Shown here: piece after piece, positions 23,331 to 35,336 of the stretch | Numbering within the stretch: position 1 is the first letter of the stretch | Layout of the letters: the number at the start of each line of letters is the position of its first letter | Source: Hevea brasiliensis | Taxonomy: Eukaryota; Streptophyta; Magnoliopsida; Malpighiales; Euphorbiaceae | DNA length: 64,000 nt | NCBI RefSeq assembly: GCF_030052815.1 | Contig: NC_079496.1 | Coordinates: forward strand, 41,193,593 to 41,257,592 | Direction of reading: 5' to 3' | Made by a program: the position numbers and the translations under genes | Notes under the pieces: model-generated | What the model was told of the DNA's origin: nothing | The model's database searches: none | The model's input: only the letters and a program-made list of their open reading frames with translations

Positions 23331-26300
23331 TGTAACACCCCTATATGCATAGCTATATGTAATGCACTGTTTCAGTGACCGGTGTCGGTTTGGACAATTA
23401 AGATGATTAAAACCCTGTTTAAGTCACTTAGAAAAGCCCTGAATAAGAATAAATAGTAATTACCAGTAGGTTAAATAGAAATAAGAAAAACAAAGCATAA
23501 AAAGTTAAATGAGCCGGGAGTCACAGCGATGGGTGACCTTATCGGGAAGTGACTGTGAGGTCAGTTCTAACACTAATTTTGTAACACCCTCACTTTAGCA
23601 ATTCCGTGCATTCGACTATTTCGGTGATTAATGTCTGTCCGAACAGTTGGAATGTCTGGAAAAATATTTAGACTAAAGTGAGGAGCCATAATTAACTCAA
23701 ATAATAATAAGAAAAATTTAGGAAAATTTCTAGAAATAAAATACAACCAAGTTAAATGAGCCGGTGCTCTAGTGATGGGTGACCGTACGGGGAAGTATCG
23801 GTAAAGACAGTTACCGACCCTAGACCCATGATAAAATTAATGAAATAATTTTTGGGACTTCAGAGAAGAGTCATTGAGGTTTCGATGGTATTATTATGCC
23901 AAGAAAAGGCTTAGAAAAATTTTTCGATCGGTACAGACAATTTTGACTTAATAAGCCAAACGGAGGGCATTTTGGTCATTTTGTCTTCAGAGATAATTTT
24001 TGACCGACTTATCCAATTAAGTAAATAATTATTATGACATAAAATATAAATAAATATTAATAAAAATTAAATTAAAAATGAGTAAAAGAAAGAAGAAAGA
24101 AAGATAAATCGACAACTCGGTAAGAGCAAAATTTGGTCAATTAAATTTGATGGTCCAATATTGATAAAAAATGATGATTATTAATTTAATGAAGCTAAAT
24201 TAATTTAATTAATTGAAATTATGAAAATTAAAAATAATTATTGAAAAGTCAAATTATAATGATTATAAACTTCAAAATAATTTCAAATTTGCCATTCTAC
24301 TTATTTACCATATTGCCATTGAATATTTAATTATTATATAAGTTAATTATTGAACAAAATTCTGCATCTGTTTCCCTTCTTCTGCCCGTCCACTTGCCTT
24401 CTTCCCTTTTTCTCTAAAATTTTCCATTAAAGCCCAAAATCCAAAGCTTGAAACCCTAAGTCTCAACTAAATTTTTCTTGGAAAAACTATAGCCCACCCT
24501 AAACTAAAGCCTAATTAGTAGAAAGCACTAAGAAAACTACAAGAAATTAAGAGTTTGGGGCAAGAGGAATTTCAACCAAGGTGGACCAACAAGGAGCTTC
24601 AAGTTTTTGATTGATTAGAAGGTTGAATTGAAGTTGAGTGAAGTTAAGGAACAAGGTTAGTGCTATTAATCCCTTTGGATTTTGAAGTTGCACCAAATTG
24701 ATTTAGGTTTTGCTAAATTGGGAATTTGATGTTATGTTGATAAATTGATGTGTTGAGATTAATTATGGAGTATTTGAAGTGTATTGAATGTGATTGAAGT
24801 TGGTAGTAGTGTGGAATGGGGGGTATTGGAAGTGTTGTGTTCATGCAGGATTTTTTAGACTTTGAGTCCAGTACCTAAATGTGACCATTAGTAGAATTAG
24901 GCTACTCCAATTGGTGTGAGGCCAATTGGACATTAAAATTAGGGCATAATGATAAATTTTTCATGAAGAAACTATGCCCAAATTCTGTCTAAATCTTGAC
25001 CAATTTACTGTCCCATTCCGGAAATCCAAACACTGAACCCAGAAAATTGACCAAATGAACATGTTCATTTGGCCATAACTTCCTTTAGACAGGTCCAAAT
25101 GACCTGATTTTTGTGTCATCGGAAAGATTAGACATAGGACTACAACTTTCATTAAGAATACTAAGCCCAGAAATGCCTCTAACCAAATGAAATTGCTGGT
25201 CCAAGTGAGGTCGTCAAACTGACCAGAACCATTATGCCCAGAATTTCCTAGACTAAAGCTCACCCGACCAGTTTTGGAAAAATGGCCATAACATGGTCTA
25301 TAAAAATCCAAATGCAATGAAACCAATGGAAAAAGTTTTATAAGAGATAGGCCTACAATATTGGTCTTTTGGCCAAAACCTGAAACCCAAAGGAATTAGG
25401 TCAAATGCTTAAAAGAACTTGGTACATCCAAACCTAGACATTTACCCAATTTCATCTGACCCCAGATTAGTTTTTATAGTATATCTTTCACTAGAAAACT
25501 CCATTTAGGATGGGCCATACCTTTTCAGAAACCTAAGACATAGGGCTCTATCTTTGTTTTAGAAACCTTTCTCAAATTGTGAATGTAAGAACCTTAAAAA
25601 TCCACTCGTATTCACTGACCTGAACCAGGACCCTAAAGACACAGGGTACTGGAGTCTAGGCCAATTAAATTAGTCTAATAAATTCTAAAAAACTTGAAAA
25701 ATTGTGATTCAAAATTTTGAGTGACCATAAGACATAGAGAAACAAATTCTATGAAGAGTACTAGACCTAAATGTGACTGCAACTTGGTCAATAAAATTTG
25801 TAAAATGTAACTACAAAATCTGCCTAGCTAAGGAACCAGAACTAGGAAATGAACCAGTTATGGTTATTTGACCATAACTTGAGTTACAAAACTCCAAATG
25901 AAGCAATTAAAAAAAAAAGGAAATTAAACTAGATACATAAAGGAACAACTTTCATGAAGAAAGATTAGCCAAATTCTCACTTTAGCATAGACCAATGAAA
26001 TAGTAAACATAGGATATAAAAGCTGAAAATTTGGAAATACTTTTAAAAGGCTTTGAATTGCAATTGGCAGTCAATGCCAACAAATTTAGAACCCAAAATA
26101 TGGGATCTTAGTGCAATTGGAATTAACACACCTATTATATGTGAAAAGTCAACAATTTGAGTGAATAGTAATATGTGAATAGTAACCTTAAAGACATAAG
26201 AAATAATAAAAGAAATTAAAGAAGCTATTATGAGTAATGTATAAACATATATTGTAATTGGTTAATTTGAATGACTTAATGAATACCAAAAATTTTGTGA

Positions 26301-26740
26301 ATAGGTAATTGAGACTTATACTCTCAACACCAATAGAATTTCTAATATGTTAGCAATACAACTTGAAGTATGAAATGTAATTTATATGAATAGATTGTTG
26401 AATGTATAAATAAGATAAAAGTGTCATTTGGGATTTAGGTTCCCATCAAGAGAGAAAGGAAAGATGTTTTGAATTTGAATGGTAGATCAAATGAATGTGA
26501 ATTGTACTTAGTATGAATATTACGATGAATGCATAAATTACCTAGAAATGTGAATTTGGAAATTATGCTTCCACTATAAACAAAATAAGAATGCTATAAA
26601 AATATAAATGAAAAATAAAATGAAATGATGAAACATATAAACTCCTAATGGTACTAATGTGCCCATGTATTGCCTAGACATGTGTATCTGATTGGATAGA
26701 TTGACATACCAATAGGGTATTGTTTTAGCAGTACTGCGAA

Positions 26741-26842
26741 AGGCTTTATGCCCGTACTCATGGCTTTATGCCCGTACTCATATTTTATGCCCGCACTCAT
26801 GGCTTTTATGCCCGATTTTGTGTTATCATGGCTTTTTAGCCA
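26741..26842 (+). repeat. About 21-bp minisatellite in C 5' LTR
   Basis: Four consecutive units of the type GGCTTTATGCCCGTACTCAT, ending in the dyad ATGGCT-TTTT-AGCCAT near 26827-26842. Confidence 0.75.
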
Positions 26843-27407
26843 TACTGACTGCATACGTGGTTGATGTTCTGCGTCCCATAGTATGATGGCCTGAGGCACC
26901 GCGGTGTCCAATGCTAACGACCCGTTATGAACCTGTCATAGGTTACTTGGGCATGGAAAAGTATAAATGTAATGAAATTGAAAATTTTATTATATGTAAT
27001 AAGCATGAATGAAATTGTACAAATGAGGATGGATTTGAATTACATAATGATTTTTGAAATGATAATATGAGTATGGATGAATTATGGAAAAGTATTAATA
27101 AAAATTAAATTAAGTTTAAAGGCAACAAATTGATGAAATATTACGTTAAGAAACAAGAATGATTCCAATAAAAATAAATGTTCTTAAGGGTCAGAAAATA
27201 AAGATAAATAAATACGTGAGGCTTAAAATCATTATGAGATCGATTAATAACATGCTAGGAAGAGTTAATATCATAAGATTTAATTAGCCTTAGACAAAAA
27301 CAAAAATTTAGAAATTATTTATTATTCTTATAAGCACAATAACTAAGAAATTATTATTTTTATTTGTATATTATATTTTCTTGTATTATTGGCACCACTA
27401 AGCTTTA

Positions 27408-27445
27408 TGCTTAGTGCGTCGCTGTTTGTAACACGTAGGTACTGA
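27408..27445 (+). promoter_or_regulatory. Double stem-loop of C 5' LTR (stem 2 decayed)
   Basis: Stem 1 CTAAGC/GCTTAG (27408-27413, 27419-27424) is intact after CACCA. Stem 2 (GTGCGTCGC...ACACGTAGG) has lost pairing, seemingly through C-to-T changes in CpG positions relative to H and M. AGGTACTG follows. Confidence 0.6.
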
Positions 27446-28018
27446 AGATTTTGCCAGAGAACCCAGTAGACCACAGACTGGGATTTTAGAGTCCAGATCT
27501 GCAGAAGTAACAGAAGTGTATAAGGTTGTCACCTCCTCAGCAATGCATGTAGATAGGGCCTATATAAGTTATTTTATGTATTTTGTACATTATGTAAATT
27601 ATGAACTTCTGTAATTAGTTTATAAATCATGTAAATTTATGTAATTTGAACATTTTTACATATGAATTGATTATGAATGGAAATGTATGGAAATGATTAT
27701 AAAATTGAAATGTATGGATGAGATTTGAAATATGAGAAAATTATGAGAATGATTGACGAGATAATTATGATTAGCATGGATAAGATTTTATTTTGAAAAT
27801 ATTGTTGAATTTCAAACAGGTGAATATTGAAATACGCTAAACGATAATAAAATAGGGTAAACTCCGTTGGTTTCTCCATAGAAAGATAATTGATATTAAA
27901 AGATAATAACTTGAAAATGATTAAAGAAATAAAGTAAGATAAGATAGGGTGCTCCGGTACCGAGTGTGACATGTCTTGCTCGGCTACACTATAGACGGGT
28001 GAGGGGTGTCACATTTAT

Positions 28019-28030
28019 TGGTATCAGAGC
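28019..28030 (+). other. Primer-binding site of C (tRNA-iMet)
   Basis: TGGTATCAGAGC, 5 bp after the LTR end. Confidence 0.95.
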
Positions 28031-28213
28031 ACGGTTTAGGCATTCCTAGGCATCGATAGATAGAATAAGATAGTGTGCATAACATGCATTGCATTCATAT
28101 GAGTCGAGGTGACACTAATGCAGATCTGTTTTCTCTGGTAAGGCGAAGAAATAAGAAAGTAGCAGCTCCTCGACTATTTACACTGGGTAAATTTTGAGGG
28201 TAAAATTTTTGTT

Positions 28214-28225
28214 AGAGGGGAAGAA
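28214..28225 (+). other. Polypurine tract of C
   Basis: AGAGGGGAAGAA immediately before the 3' LTR; the same tract precedes the 3' LTR of H. Confidence 0.92.
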
Positions 28226-29448
28226 TTGTAACACCCTCACTTTAGTAATTCCGTGCATTCGACTGTTCCAGTGATTAATGTCAGTCCGGACAGTCGGAAT
28301 GTCTGAAAAAATATTTAGACTAAAGTGAGGAGCCATAATTAACTCAAATAATAATAAAAAAAATTTAGGAAAAATTCTAGAAATAAAATACAACCAAATT
28401 AAATGAGCCGGTGCCCTAGCGATGGGTGACCGTATGGGGAAGTATCAATAAAGACAGTTACCGACCCCAGACCCGTGAGAAAAATAATGAAATAATTTTT
28501 ATTACTCCAGAGAAGAGTCATTGAGGTTTTGATGGTATTAGAATGCCAAGAAAAGGCTTAGAAAAATATTTCGATCGGTACAGACGATTTTGACTTAATA
28601 AGCCAAATGGAGGGCATTTTGGTCATTTCGTCTTCAGAGATAATTTTTGACCGACTTGTCCAATTAAGTAAATAATTATTATGATATTGATGAAAATTAA
28701 ATTAAAAATGAGTAAAAGAAAGAAGAAAGAAAGATAAACCGACAACTCGGTAAGAGCAACATTTGGTCAATTAAATTTAAGGGTCCAATATTGGCAAAAA
28801 ATGATGATTATTAATTTAATGAAGCTAAATTAATTTAATTAATTGAAATTATGAAAATTTAAAATAATTATTGAAAAGTCAAATTATAATGATTATAAAC
28901 TTCAAAATAATTTTAAATTTTCCATTCTACTTATTTACCATATTGCCATTAAATATTTAATTATTATATAAGTTAATTATTGAACAAAATTCTGCATCTT
29001 TTTCCCTTCTTCTTTCTATCCACTTGCCTTCTTCCCTTTTTCTCTAAAATTCTCCATTAAAACCCAAAATCCAAAGCTTGAAACCCTAAGTCTCAACCAA
29101 ATTTTTCTTGGAAAAACTATAGCCCACCCTAAACTAAAGCCTAATTAGTAGAAAGCACTCAAGAAAACCAAAAGAAATTAAGAGTTTGGGGCAAGAGCAA
29201 TTTCAGCCAAGGTGGACCAAGAAGGAGCTTCAAGTTTTTGATTGATTAGAAGGTTGAATTGAAGTTGAGTGAAGCTAAGGAACAAGGTTAGTGCTATCAA
29301 TCCCTTTGGATTTTGAAGTTGCACTGAATTGATTTAGGTTTTGCTAAATTGGAAATTTGAAGGTATGTTGATAAATTGATGTGTTGAAATTAATTATGGA
29401 GTATTTGAAGTATATTGAATGTGATTAAAGTTGGTAGTAGTGTGGAAT

Positions 29449-29465
29449 GGGGGGGGGGGGGGGGG
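29449..29465 (+). repeat. Poly-G run of 17 in C 3' LTR
   Basis: Seventeen G in a row. The homologous site in the 5' LTR (24818-24823) has six, so the tract expanded after insertion, or is an assembly artefact. Confidence 0.9.
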
Positions 29466-29633
29466 TATTGGAATTGTTGTGTTTATGCAGGATTTTCTGG
29501 ACTTTGAGTTCAGTACCTAAATGTGTTCATAAGTAGAGTTACGTTACTCGTATTGGTGTGAGGCCAATTGGACATTAAACTTAGGACATAATGACACATT
29601 TTTCATGAAGAAACCATGCCTAAATTCTGTCCA

Positions 29634-32600
29634 TGTAACATTCTCATTTTAGCTAGTCCGTACAGTCTATTGTTCTGGTGACCAGTGTCAGTCCGGACAG
29701 CTAGAACGTTCGGAAAAAATATTTAAACTAAAGTGAGGAACCAAAAATTTACTCAAATATTAATAAGAAAAAAAAATTTAGGAAAAATTATAAAATAATT
29801 TTTGGGAATCCATTGAGGTTCTTATGGCATTAGAATGCCAAGAAAATACTTAGAAAAAATTTTCAATCGGTACAGTTAATTTTGGCCCGTTAAGCCAAAC
29901 GAAGGGCATTTTGGTCATTTCATCTTCAGAGATGATTTTTGGGCCAACTTGTCCAGTTAAATAAATAATTTATATGACATAAAATATGAATAAATATTAT
30001 TAAAAATTCAATTGAAATTAAGTAAACAAGAAAAGAAAAGAAAATGGGATTTATTACCTCATGCTTATGTAAGCATGAGCTAATTAAAAAGGGATGGCCA
30101 ATTAAATTAAAGGAAGACATTTATAATACATAAATGGGCAGAAAAAAAAGACAATTCAAGAGAATTTTCTGCAGCCACTCTTCTTCCCCAAGAAGACGTT
30201 TCATGCTCCTCTTTTCCCTTCTCCATTTTCATGCTTACAAAGCTTGAATCCACACCCTTTCTCACCATAAAAACCCTAGTTGTCTTCACAAAAAATTCAC
30301 CCCATACCTTGAGGAAGCTTTGGGCAGCAAATTTTTGAAGAAAAATTGAAGTTTTGCAAGACCCAAACTTAGTGCCATTAGAGGTTAGTGACCAATCCTT
30401 GCTTTCTTTTTGAAATTCATGTTTAGGGACAAAAATTGAGCTAGAAAATGAGGGAAACTTAAATGAAATTGATGATTTTGTAAACCCCCCATTTTTAGTA
30501 GCTATGTGAAGGGTAGGGTTTTGATTGTTCTCTTTGAATAAATTTGGTATTGTGGCTGCCCATAACACTAACCTATTGTTTAGAATGGTGAAAGGTAAGT
30601 GAATGCATGTATTGAGATGGAATGGGTTAGGGTTTGGGTATAAAATGGAGACTTTGATCATGTAATGGTTAAAGTGAGTTTTAATGGTCAATTAGTGACC
30701 ATTTGAATATGGGTAAACAAGAAATGAAGTGGTTTGTGTAGTGGGAACTGAGATTAATGTGGTTGCCCTAGGTGACCTCCAGAATTGGACATGAGTCCAG
30801 CAGGTTTGGGCAGCCATAACTGAAATTGTAGAGGTTCAATTGGTGCAAGGCCAATTGGACATGAAACTAGACACATAATGGCACAACTTTGGTGAAGAAA
30901 CCATGCCCATAAAACCAAACCAAGTGGACCAAAAGCTTGCCTTAATCCGGGTGACCTGCAGTCTGATTCTGTAGAATGACCAAATGAAGAGTGATTGTTC
31001 ATTTGGCTATAACTCAATCTAGAAAGGTCCAATTGACCTGGAATTTTACCAGCAACAAGCTAAGATATATACCAACAACTTTCATGGAGAAACCTACCCT
31101 AAATTATGACCAGAACCTATCCAACAAGGGAGTTGCAATAACTGTTCACTGCACTGTAGATATGGTCAGTCCAGAAAAATTCCAATCCGGCCAGTTGTGG
31201 TTTTTAGACCATAACTTGAGTTACAAAACTCCAAATGGAGTGATTCAAAAAAGGAAATTCAACTAGACAAAATAAGGAACAACTTTCATGTTGATCATTT
31301 TGCCAAATTCCCAATGCAAAAATGACCAATGAAACAGTAAAAATAAGGTATGAAAACTGAAATTTCTGCTCAATTAACTTTAAGCTTAGAAATGGTATTG
31401 GCAACCAATACCAACAAATTTTGAATGCAAAATGTAGTATGTTGGGAGTATTAAAACCAATGTACCTATTGTCTATGCAAAAGTCAACATTTTGGTTGAC
31501 TAATAAAATGAATAGTAACACCAAAACTTGAAATTCAAAAATTGTAAAACTTAAAAGTGTAAAATGCCCTAGTATACCTAACAAGATTGATTTGGATAGC
31601 TTGGCATGCCAATAGGGTTCTGTTAGCAGTACTGCATATGGCTTCATGCCATTCTGTGTTTCATGGCTTTCCCATGCCATTTTGTGACATAATAGCCCTT
31701 GGCTATGTTATTGAGTTAATATACTTGGGTTTTGACCCTTATAATTATTACAGCTTGTTAGCTGTTCTGTTGCACACCGGGAGACACAATGTGACCGATG
31801 GTGTGATGGTCCTAGGTACTTAGTACCCAGTGCCAGTTTACCCATTTATCCAGTCCAGTCAATTAGTATGGGTTACTCAGACAATGTTAATGAACCTTAC
31901 CAAAATTTTAAATCGTATAATAATGCAATAATACCAAAAATTAAGTCTACCAAAAAAAAAATGAAATCATACATTCTGCATAATAATTTTATTTTATTTC
32001 ATTTTATTTTATATTGTCACCACTAAGTAGAATTGCTTAGCGCGTAGCTTTTGCCACGCGCAGGTACTGGAGACCTAGCTGGGGAGCCCAGTAGACACTA
32101 GACAATGTGAGCCTACAGAGCTGCATCAGGAGTTCAGAGTCACCTCACATCTACACTGCATATGGTAGGACATTAGGACTATAGGTGGCTCTTTTGTATT
32201 TTGCATTTTGTATTAGTTTGGATTGTAACTATAAACTCCTGTAATTATGTATTAATGTAAATATATGAAATTTCATATTATTGAGATTTTTTGCATTATG
32301 TATGTTGATAAATGAAATGTTGAGAATTATTTGTGAATATGCTGCAGGTGATGAAGTGAACAGAAAAGTTTTGAAAATAATATCGTGATTGAGATTGGGA
32401 TTTTGTGATTGACTTGAATATATATAATGGAGTTTGGAATTGGAAATTATTTTGGAAGTGTTTTTAAACAGGTTTAGAAGAACTGTTTTTCCAATTTACA
32501 GCCGGCACTCTGCTAGATTTTCTATAAAATTTGCGGATAAATTCAGATTTATCAAAATTGAAAATAAATGAATTATAAAGGGATAAATTATAATAGAAAC

Positions 32601-32673
32601 ATAAATTGGTGCTCCGGCAAACTGAGTGGCATAACTTGCTCGGCTACACTGTAGACGGGTAAGGGGTGTCACA
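29634..32673 (+). repeat. 5' LTR of element H
   Basis: TGTAACATTCTCATTTTAG to GGGTAAGGGGTGTCACA. It has a TATA-like TATAAAAT near 30639 and another AT-rich box (TTTTATATTG) just before the double stem-loop; which one directs transcription cannot be told. Three degenerate modules occur near 30830-30900, 31000-31100 and 31200-31310. Minus-strand frames (for example 30107-30691, 31204-31680) recur at the same place in the other LTR copies because the DNA is duplicated; they show no domain and are not called genes. Confidence 0.95.
32023..32061 (+). promoter_or_regulatory. Conserved tandem double stem-loop of H 5' LTR
   Basis: Stem 1 CTAAGT/GCTTAG with one G-U pair; stem 2 GCGCGT/ACGCGC extended by an inner GC/GC around TTTT. 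CACCA precedes and AGGTACTGG follows. It is 612 bp before the LTR end. Confidence 0.72.
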
Positions 32674-32678
32674 TTTAG

Positions 32679-32690
32679 TGGTATCAGAGC
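32679..32690 (+). other. Primer-binding site of H (tRNA-iMet)
   Basis: TGGTATCAGAGC, 5 bp after the LTR end. Confidence 0.96.
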
Positions 32691-32801
32691 ATCGATTTAG
32701 GCATTTCTGGGCCTAGATAGAGTACATACCATTGCATTGCATTTGTAAGTGTTGAGGTGACACTGATGCAAATCTGTTTGTTTTCTCATTTTGAATAGGA
32801 T

Positions 32802-33900
32802 ATGGATCCTGCTTCGCAAAGAGCAGCTGATGAAGAGGTGGAGAGTCATGCTCCACCAAGGGCCGAGTCTGAGGACAGGGGAGAACCTACTCCACCAGTA
32901 GCTGAGGCACCTGCCCAACCTCAGTTTGCACTATTTCAACAAATGACCGAGTTTTACCAGCAAATGATGGGGACAATTCCACCACCATAACCACAGCCAC
33001 AACCTCCACCAGCACCACAGAAATCTCATTTGGAGAAATTGAGGAAGCATGGGGCTGTGGATTTCTTTGGGAAGAGGGAAGATGATCCCATGGCTGCAGA
33101 GAATTGGTTGGATAGAACCATCAGAGTGCTGAAACAGCTAAACTGCACCCCCGAGCAGAACCTGGTGGGTGCTGTGTCCCTAGTTCAGGATGATACATAT
33201 CAGTGGTGGGACACAGTAACCAATGAGGTGCAACCTGAATGGATCACCTGGGAATTCTTCCTCACAGAGTTAAGGAAGAAATATATTAGCAAAGTGTATT
33301 TAGAAGAGCGAAGAAGGGAATTTATCAGTCTGAGACAGAGACAGTTGTCAGTGGCTGAGTATGAGCGTGAGTTTGTCAGACTGAGCAGATATGGGAGGGA
33401 GATAGTCCCTACAGAGGCAGAAAGGTACAAACGATTTGAAGAAGGGCTTAATGACAACATCAAAGTCATGATCACAGCACTGGAGATCACGGATTTTTCT
33501 AAACTGGTTGATGCAGCATCAAAAGTGGAAAGGGTCCGAATTAGTGAACAAAATAGAAGGGAAAGACAGCAGAAGAGGGGTCCGGGTCAGTCCAGTACAT
33601 TTTCTTCTCCCAACAAGAAGAGTAAGGGTCCTCCTGCTCATAGTTCAGGACCACCACAAGGTCAGGGCCAGTCTCAAGGGCCCAGACCACAGTTCACACC
33701 TAGGAGAGGCTAGTCCACACCACCAATGGGCAGCTCTCTAGGGACGGTGTTTAGGGGACCAGCCCTTACATCTTCTGCTTGTCAGTACTGTCAGAAGTGG
33801 CATAAGGGGGAATGTTGACGAGTGACCAGTGCATGCTTATGGTGTGGATCGACAGAACACCAGATCAAGAATTGTCCGAAGAGGACTACTACTGTTGCTC
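32802..33900 (+). pseudogene. gag: gag of element H
   Basis: One reading frame from ATG 32802, broken by three stops: TAA 32988, TAG 33711, TGA 33816. After an acidic, Pro-rich N-terminus there is the retrotrans_gag capsid domain (PF03732; ENWLDRTIRVLKQL, DTYQWWDTV, EFISLRQ, YEREFVRLSRY), about 33060-33400. A basic, Gln/Ser-rich linker follows. Two cysteine clusters end the protein: CQYC...C near 33785 and a CCHC knuckle, C-L-W-C-x4-H-x4-C, near 33831-33872. Gag packages element RNA into particles. Each stop is explained by one C-to-T change in a Gln or Arg codon. The rest of the frame continues straight into protease, so gag and pol form a single frame in this lineage. Confidence 0.9.
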
Positions 33901-34560
33901 CAACACAAACTGAGAGACCTGCTCCTGCACCACAAAGGGGTAGGAAGCCCGGTAAACCTGAGGCAGCTGGTCCATCACTAAGGCCTGCATCCGAGTCAGC
34001 TGAGAGGCCAGACACTATAATACTTGCTAGGGCCTATGCCATCAGAGCTCAGGAGGAGCAAGATGCCTTGGATGTCATCAGGGGTACGTTTTCCCTCTAC
34101 AACACTTCTGTACATGCATTGGTGGATCCAGGATCCACTCATTCTTACATTTGCATCAAACTACCCATAGAGAGGGGAGTTCCAGTAGAGGAGAGTGATC
34201 AAGACATTCTGGTCACAAATCTACCAGGCCACAGTGTGGTAGTGAATAAAGTGTATAAAGGTTGCCCGTTGAGGATTCAGGGGTATGAATTCTCGGCAGA
34301 CCTAATTGAGTTGCCCTTCCACGAGTTTGACGTGATTTTGGGTATGGACTGGTTGTCACGTCATCAGGCAATAGTTGATTGCAAATTGAAGAGGATTTCT
34401 CTGAAAACTTCTGAGGGTAATGAGATCACTGTTGTGGGTGAAAGGATAGATTTCCTGTCCAATGTTATCTCAGCCACGGTTGCAAGAAGATTGATGAGAA
34501 AAGGCTGTGAAGCTTACCTAGCACACGTAGTTGATACTAGGCAGGCAAAGCCAAACTTGG
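33901..34560 (+). pseudogene. pro: Aspartic protease region of element H
   Basis: Same frame as gag, open from 33822 to 34841. The retroviral-type protease motif reads [12 protein letters not shown] (about 34114-34150), where the usual catalytic D-S/T-G is D-P-G. Downstream, [10 protein letters not shown] at about 34327-34356 is the conserved ILGxDWL flap-helix signature of plant gypsy proteases. The protein processes the Gag-Pol chain in the particle. D-P-G also appears, to my knowledge, in other plant chromoviruses, so it may be a lineage variant and not damage. J has D-L-G at the same site, which is one C-to-T step from D-S-G. Confidence 0.82.
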
Positions 34561-35336
34561 GTGACATACCCACAGTAAGAGACTTCCAAGATGTATTTCC
34601 TGAAGAGTTGCCTGGTTTACCACCAGAAAGGGAGGTCGAGTTTGCTATTGAGGTAATGCCGGGTATAGTACCCATTTCTATTGATCCTTATAGGATGGCA
34701 CCCACTGAATTGAGGGAGTTGAAAACTCAGTTGCAAGAGCTACTTGATAAGGGGTTCATATGCCCCAGTGTGTCACCATGGGGAGCTCCGGTGCTATTTA
34801 TGAAAAAGAAGGATGGAACTTTGAGATTGTGTATTGATTACTGACAGTTGAACAAAGTAATTGTGAAGAATAAATATCCGTTGCCCAGAATTGACGATCT
34901 TTTTGATCAGTTGAAAGGAGCCGATGTATTTTCAAAAATTAATCTCAGATCAGGGTATCATCAGTTGAGGGTAAAGGATGCAGATGTGTCAACAACTGCA
35001 TTCAGAACTCGGTATGGACACTATGAATTTTTAGTGATGCCGTTTGGTTTGACAAATGCACCAGTAGCATTTATGGACCTTATGAACCGTATCTTCCATC
35101 CATACTTAGATCGGTTTGTAGTGGTCTTTATTGATGATGTTCTGGTGTATTCCAAGACCAGGGAAGAACATGATGAACATTTGAGAATTGTTTTGCAAAC
35201 CATGCGAGAAAAGAAGCTATATGCTAAGCTGTCCAAGTGTGACTTCTGGATGAGTGAGATCTCTTTCCTTGGACACATAGCATCAGCTGAGGGGATTAGA
35301 GTGGATTCCAAAAAGATAGAAGCAGTGATGGAGTGA
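34561..35336 (+). pseudogene. RT: Reverse transcriptase of element H
   Basis: Same frame as gag. It opens with the linker [21 protein letters not shown] and the substrate-proximal motif PYRMAP (about 34685). Further motifs are [57 protein letters not shown] and the catalytic F-I-D-D (35127-35138), so all active-site aspartates are present. It copies element RNA into DNA from the tRNA-Met primer. Two stops break it: TGA 34842 in the invariant IDYRQLN (Arg lost) and TGA 35334 where the family has Trp. Both are single transitions. Confidence 0.92.

Larger units (their letters stand above)
23580..28013 (+). repeat. 5' LTR of element C
   Basis: TGTAACACCCTCACTTTAG to GGGTGAGGGGTGTCACA. It contains several degenerate modules ending in CAACTTTCATGAAGAA, a perfect 22-bp palindrome at 25051-25072 (CCAAATGAAC plus its complement around AT), a minisatellite at 26741-26842 and stem 1 of the double stem-loop. 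The minus-strand frames at 24961-25326, 26654-26911 and 27697-27972 overlap these repeats and are not genes. Confidence 0.92.
28014..28226 (+). other. Residual interior of element C
   Basis: 213 bp. The first part (to about 28135) matches the leader of H (GTATCAGAGC, GAGGTGACACTAATGCA, CAGATCTGTTT). The last part (from about 28185) matches the end of H after the chromodomain (GGGTAAATTTTGAGG, then the PPT). Everything between, i.e. gag-pol, is missing. No protein can be encoded. Confidence 0.85.

Noticed and set aside
24961..25326. 121-codon minus-strand frame with copy at 40552-40881
   Set aside because: Translation of the repeated LTR modules on the antisense strand; length changes between the two C LTRs.
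30107..30691. 194-codon minus-strand open frame in the H 5' LTR
   Set aside because: Lies in LTR upstream sequence, has no domain or codon signature, and its counterpart in the 3' LTR is broken; a chance frame.
31204..31680. 158-codon minus-strand frame, repeated at 39099-39563 and 43892-44272
   Set aside because: It recurs only because the LTR is repeated; it covers the ~200-bp modules, its ends differ between copies and it is hydrophobic low-complexity sequence. Not a conserved gene.
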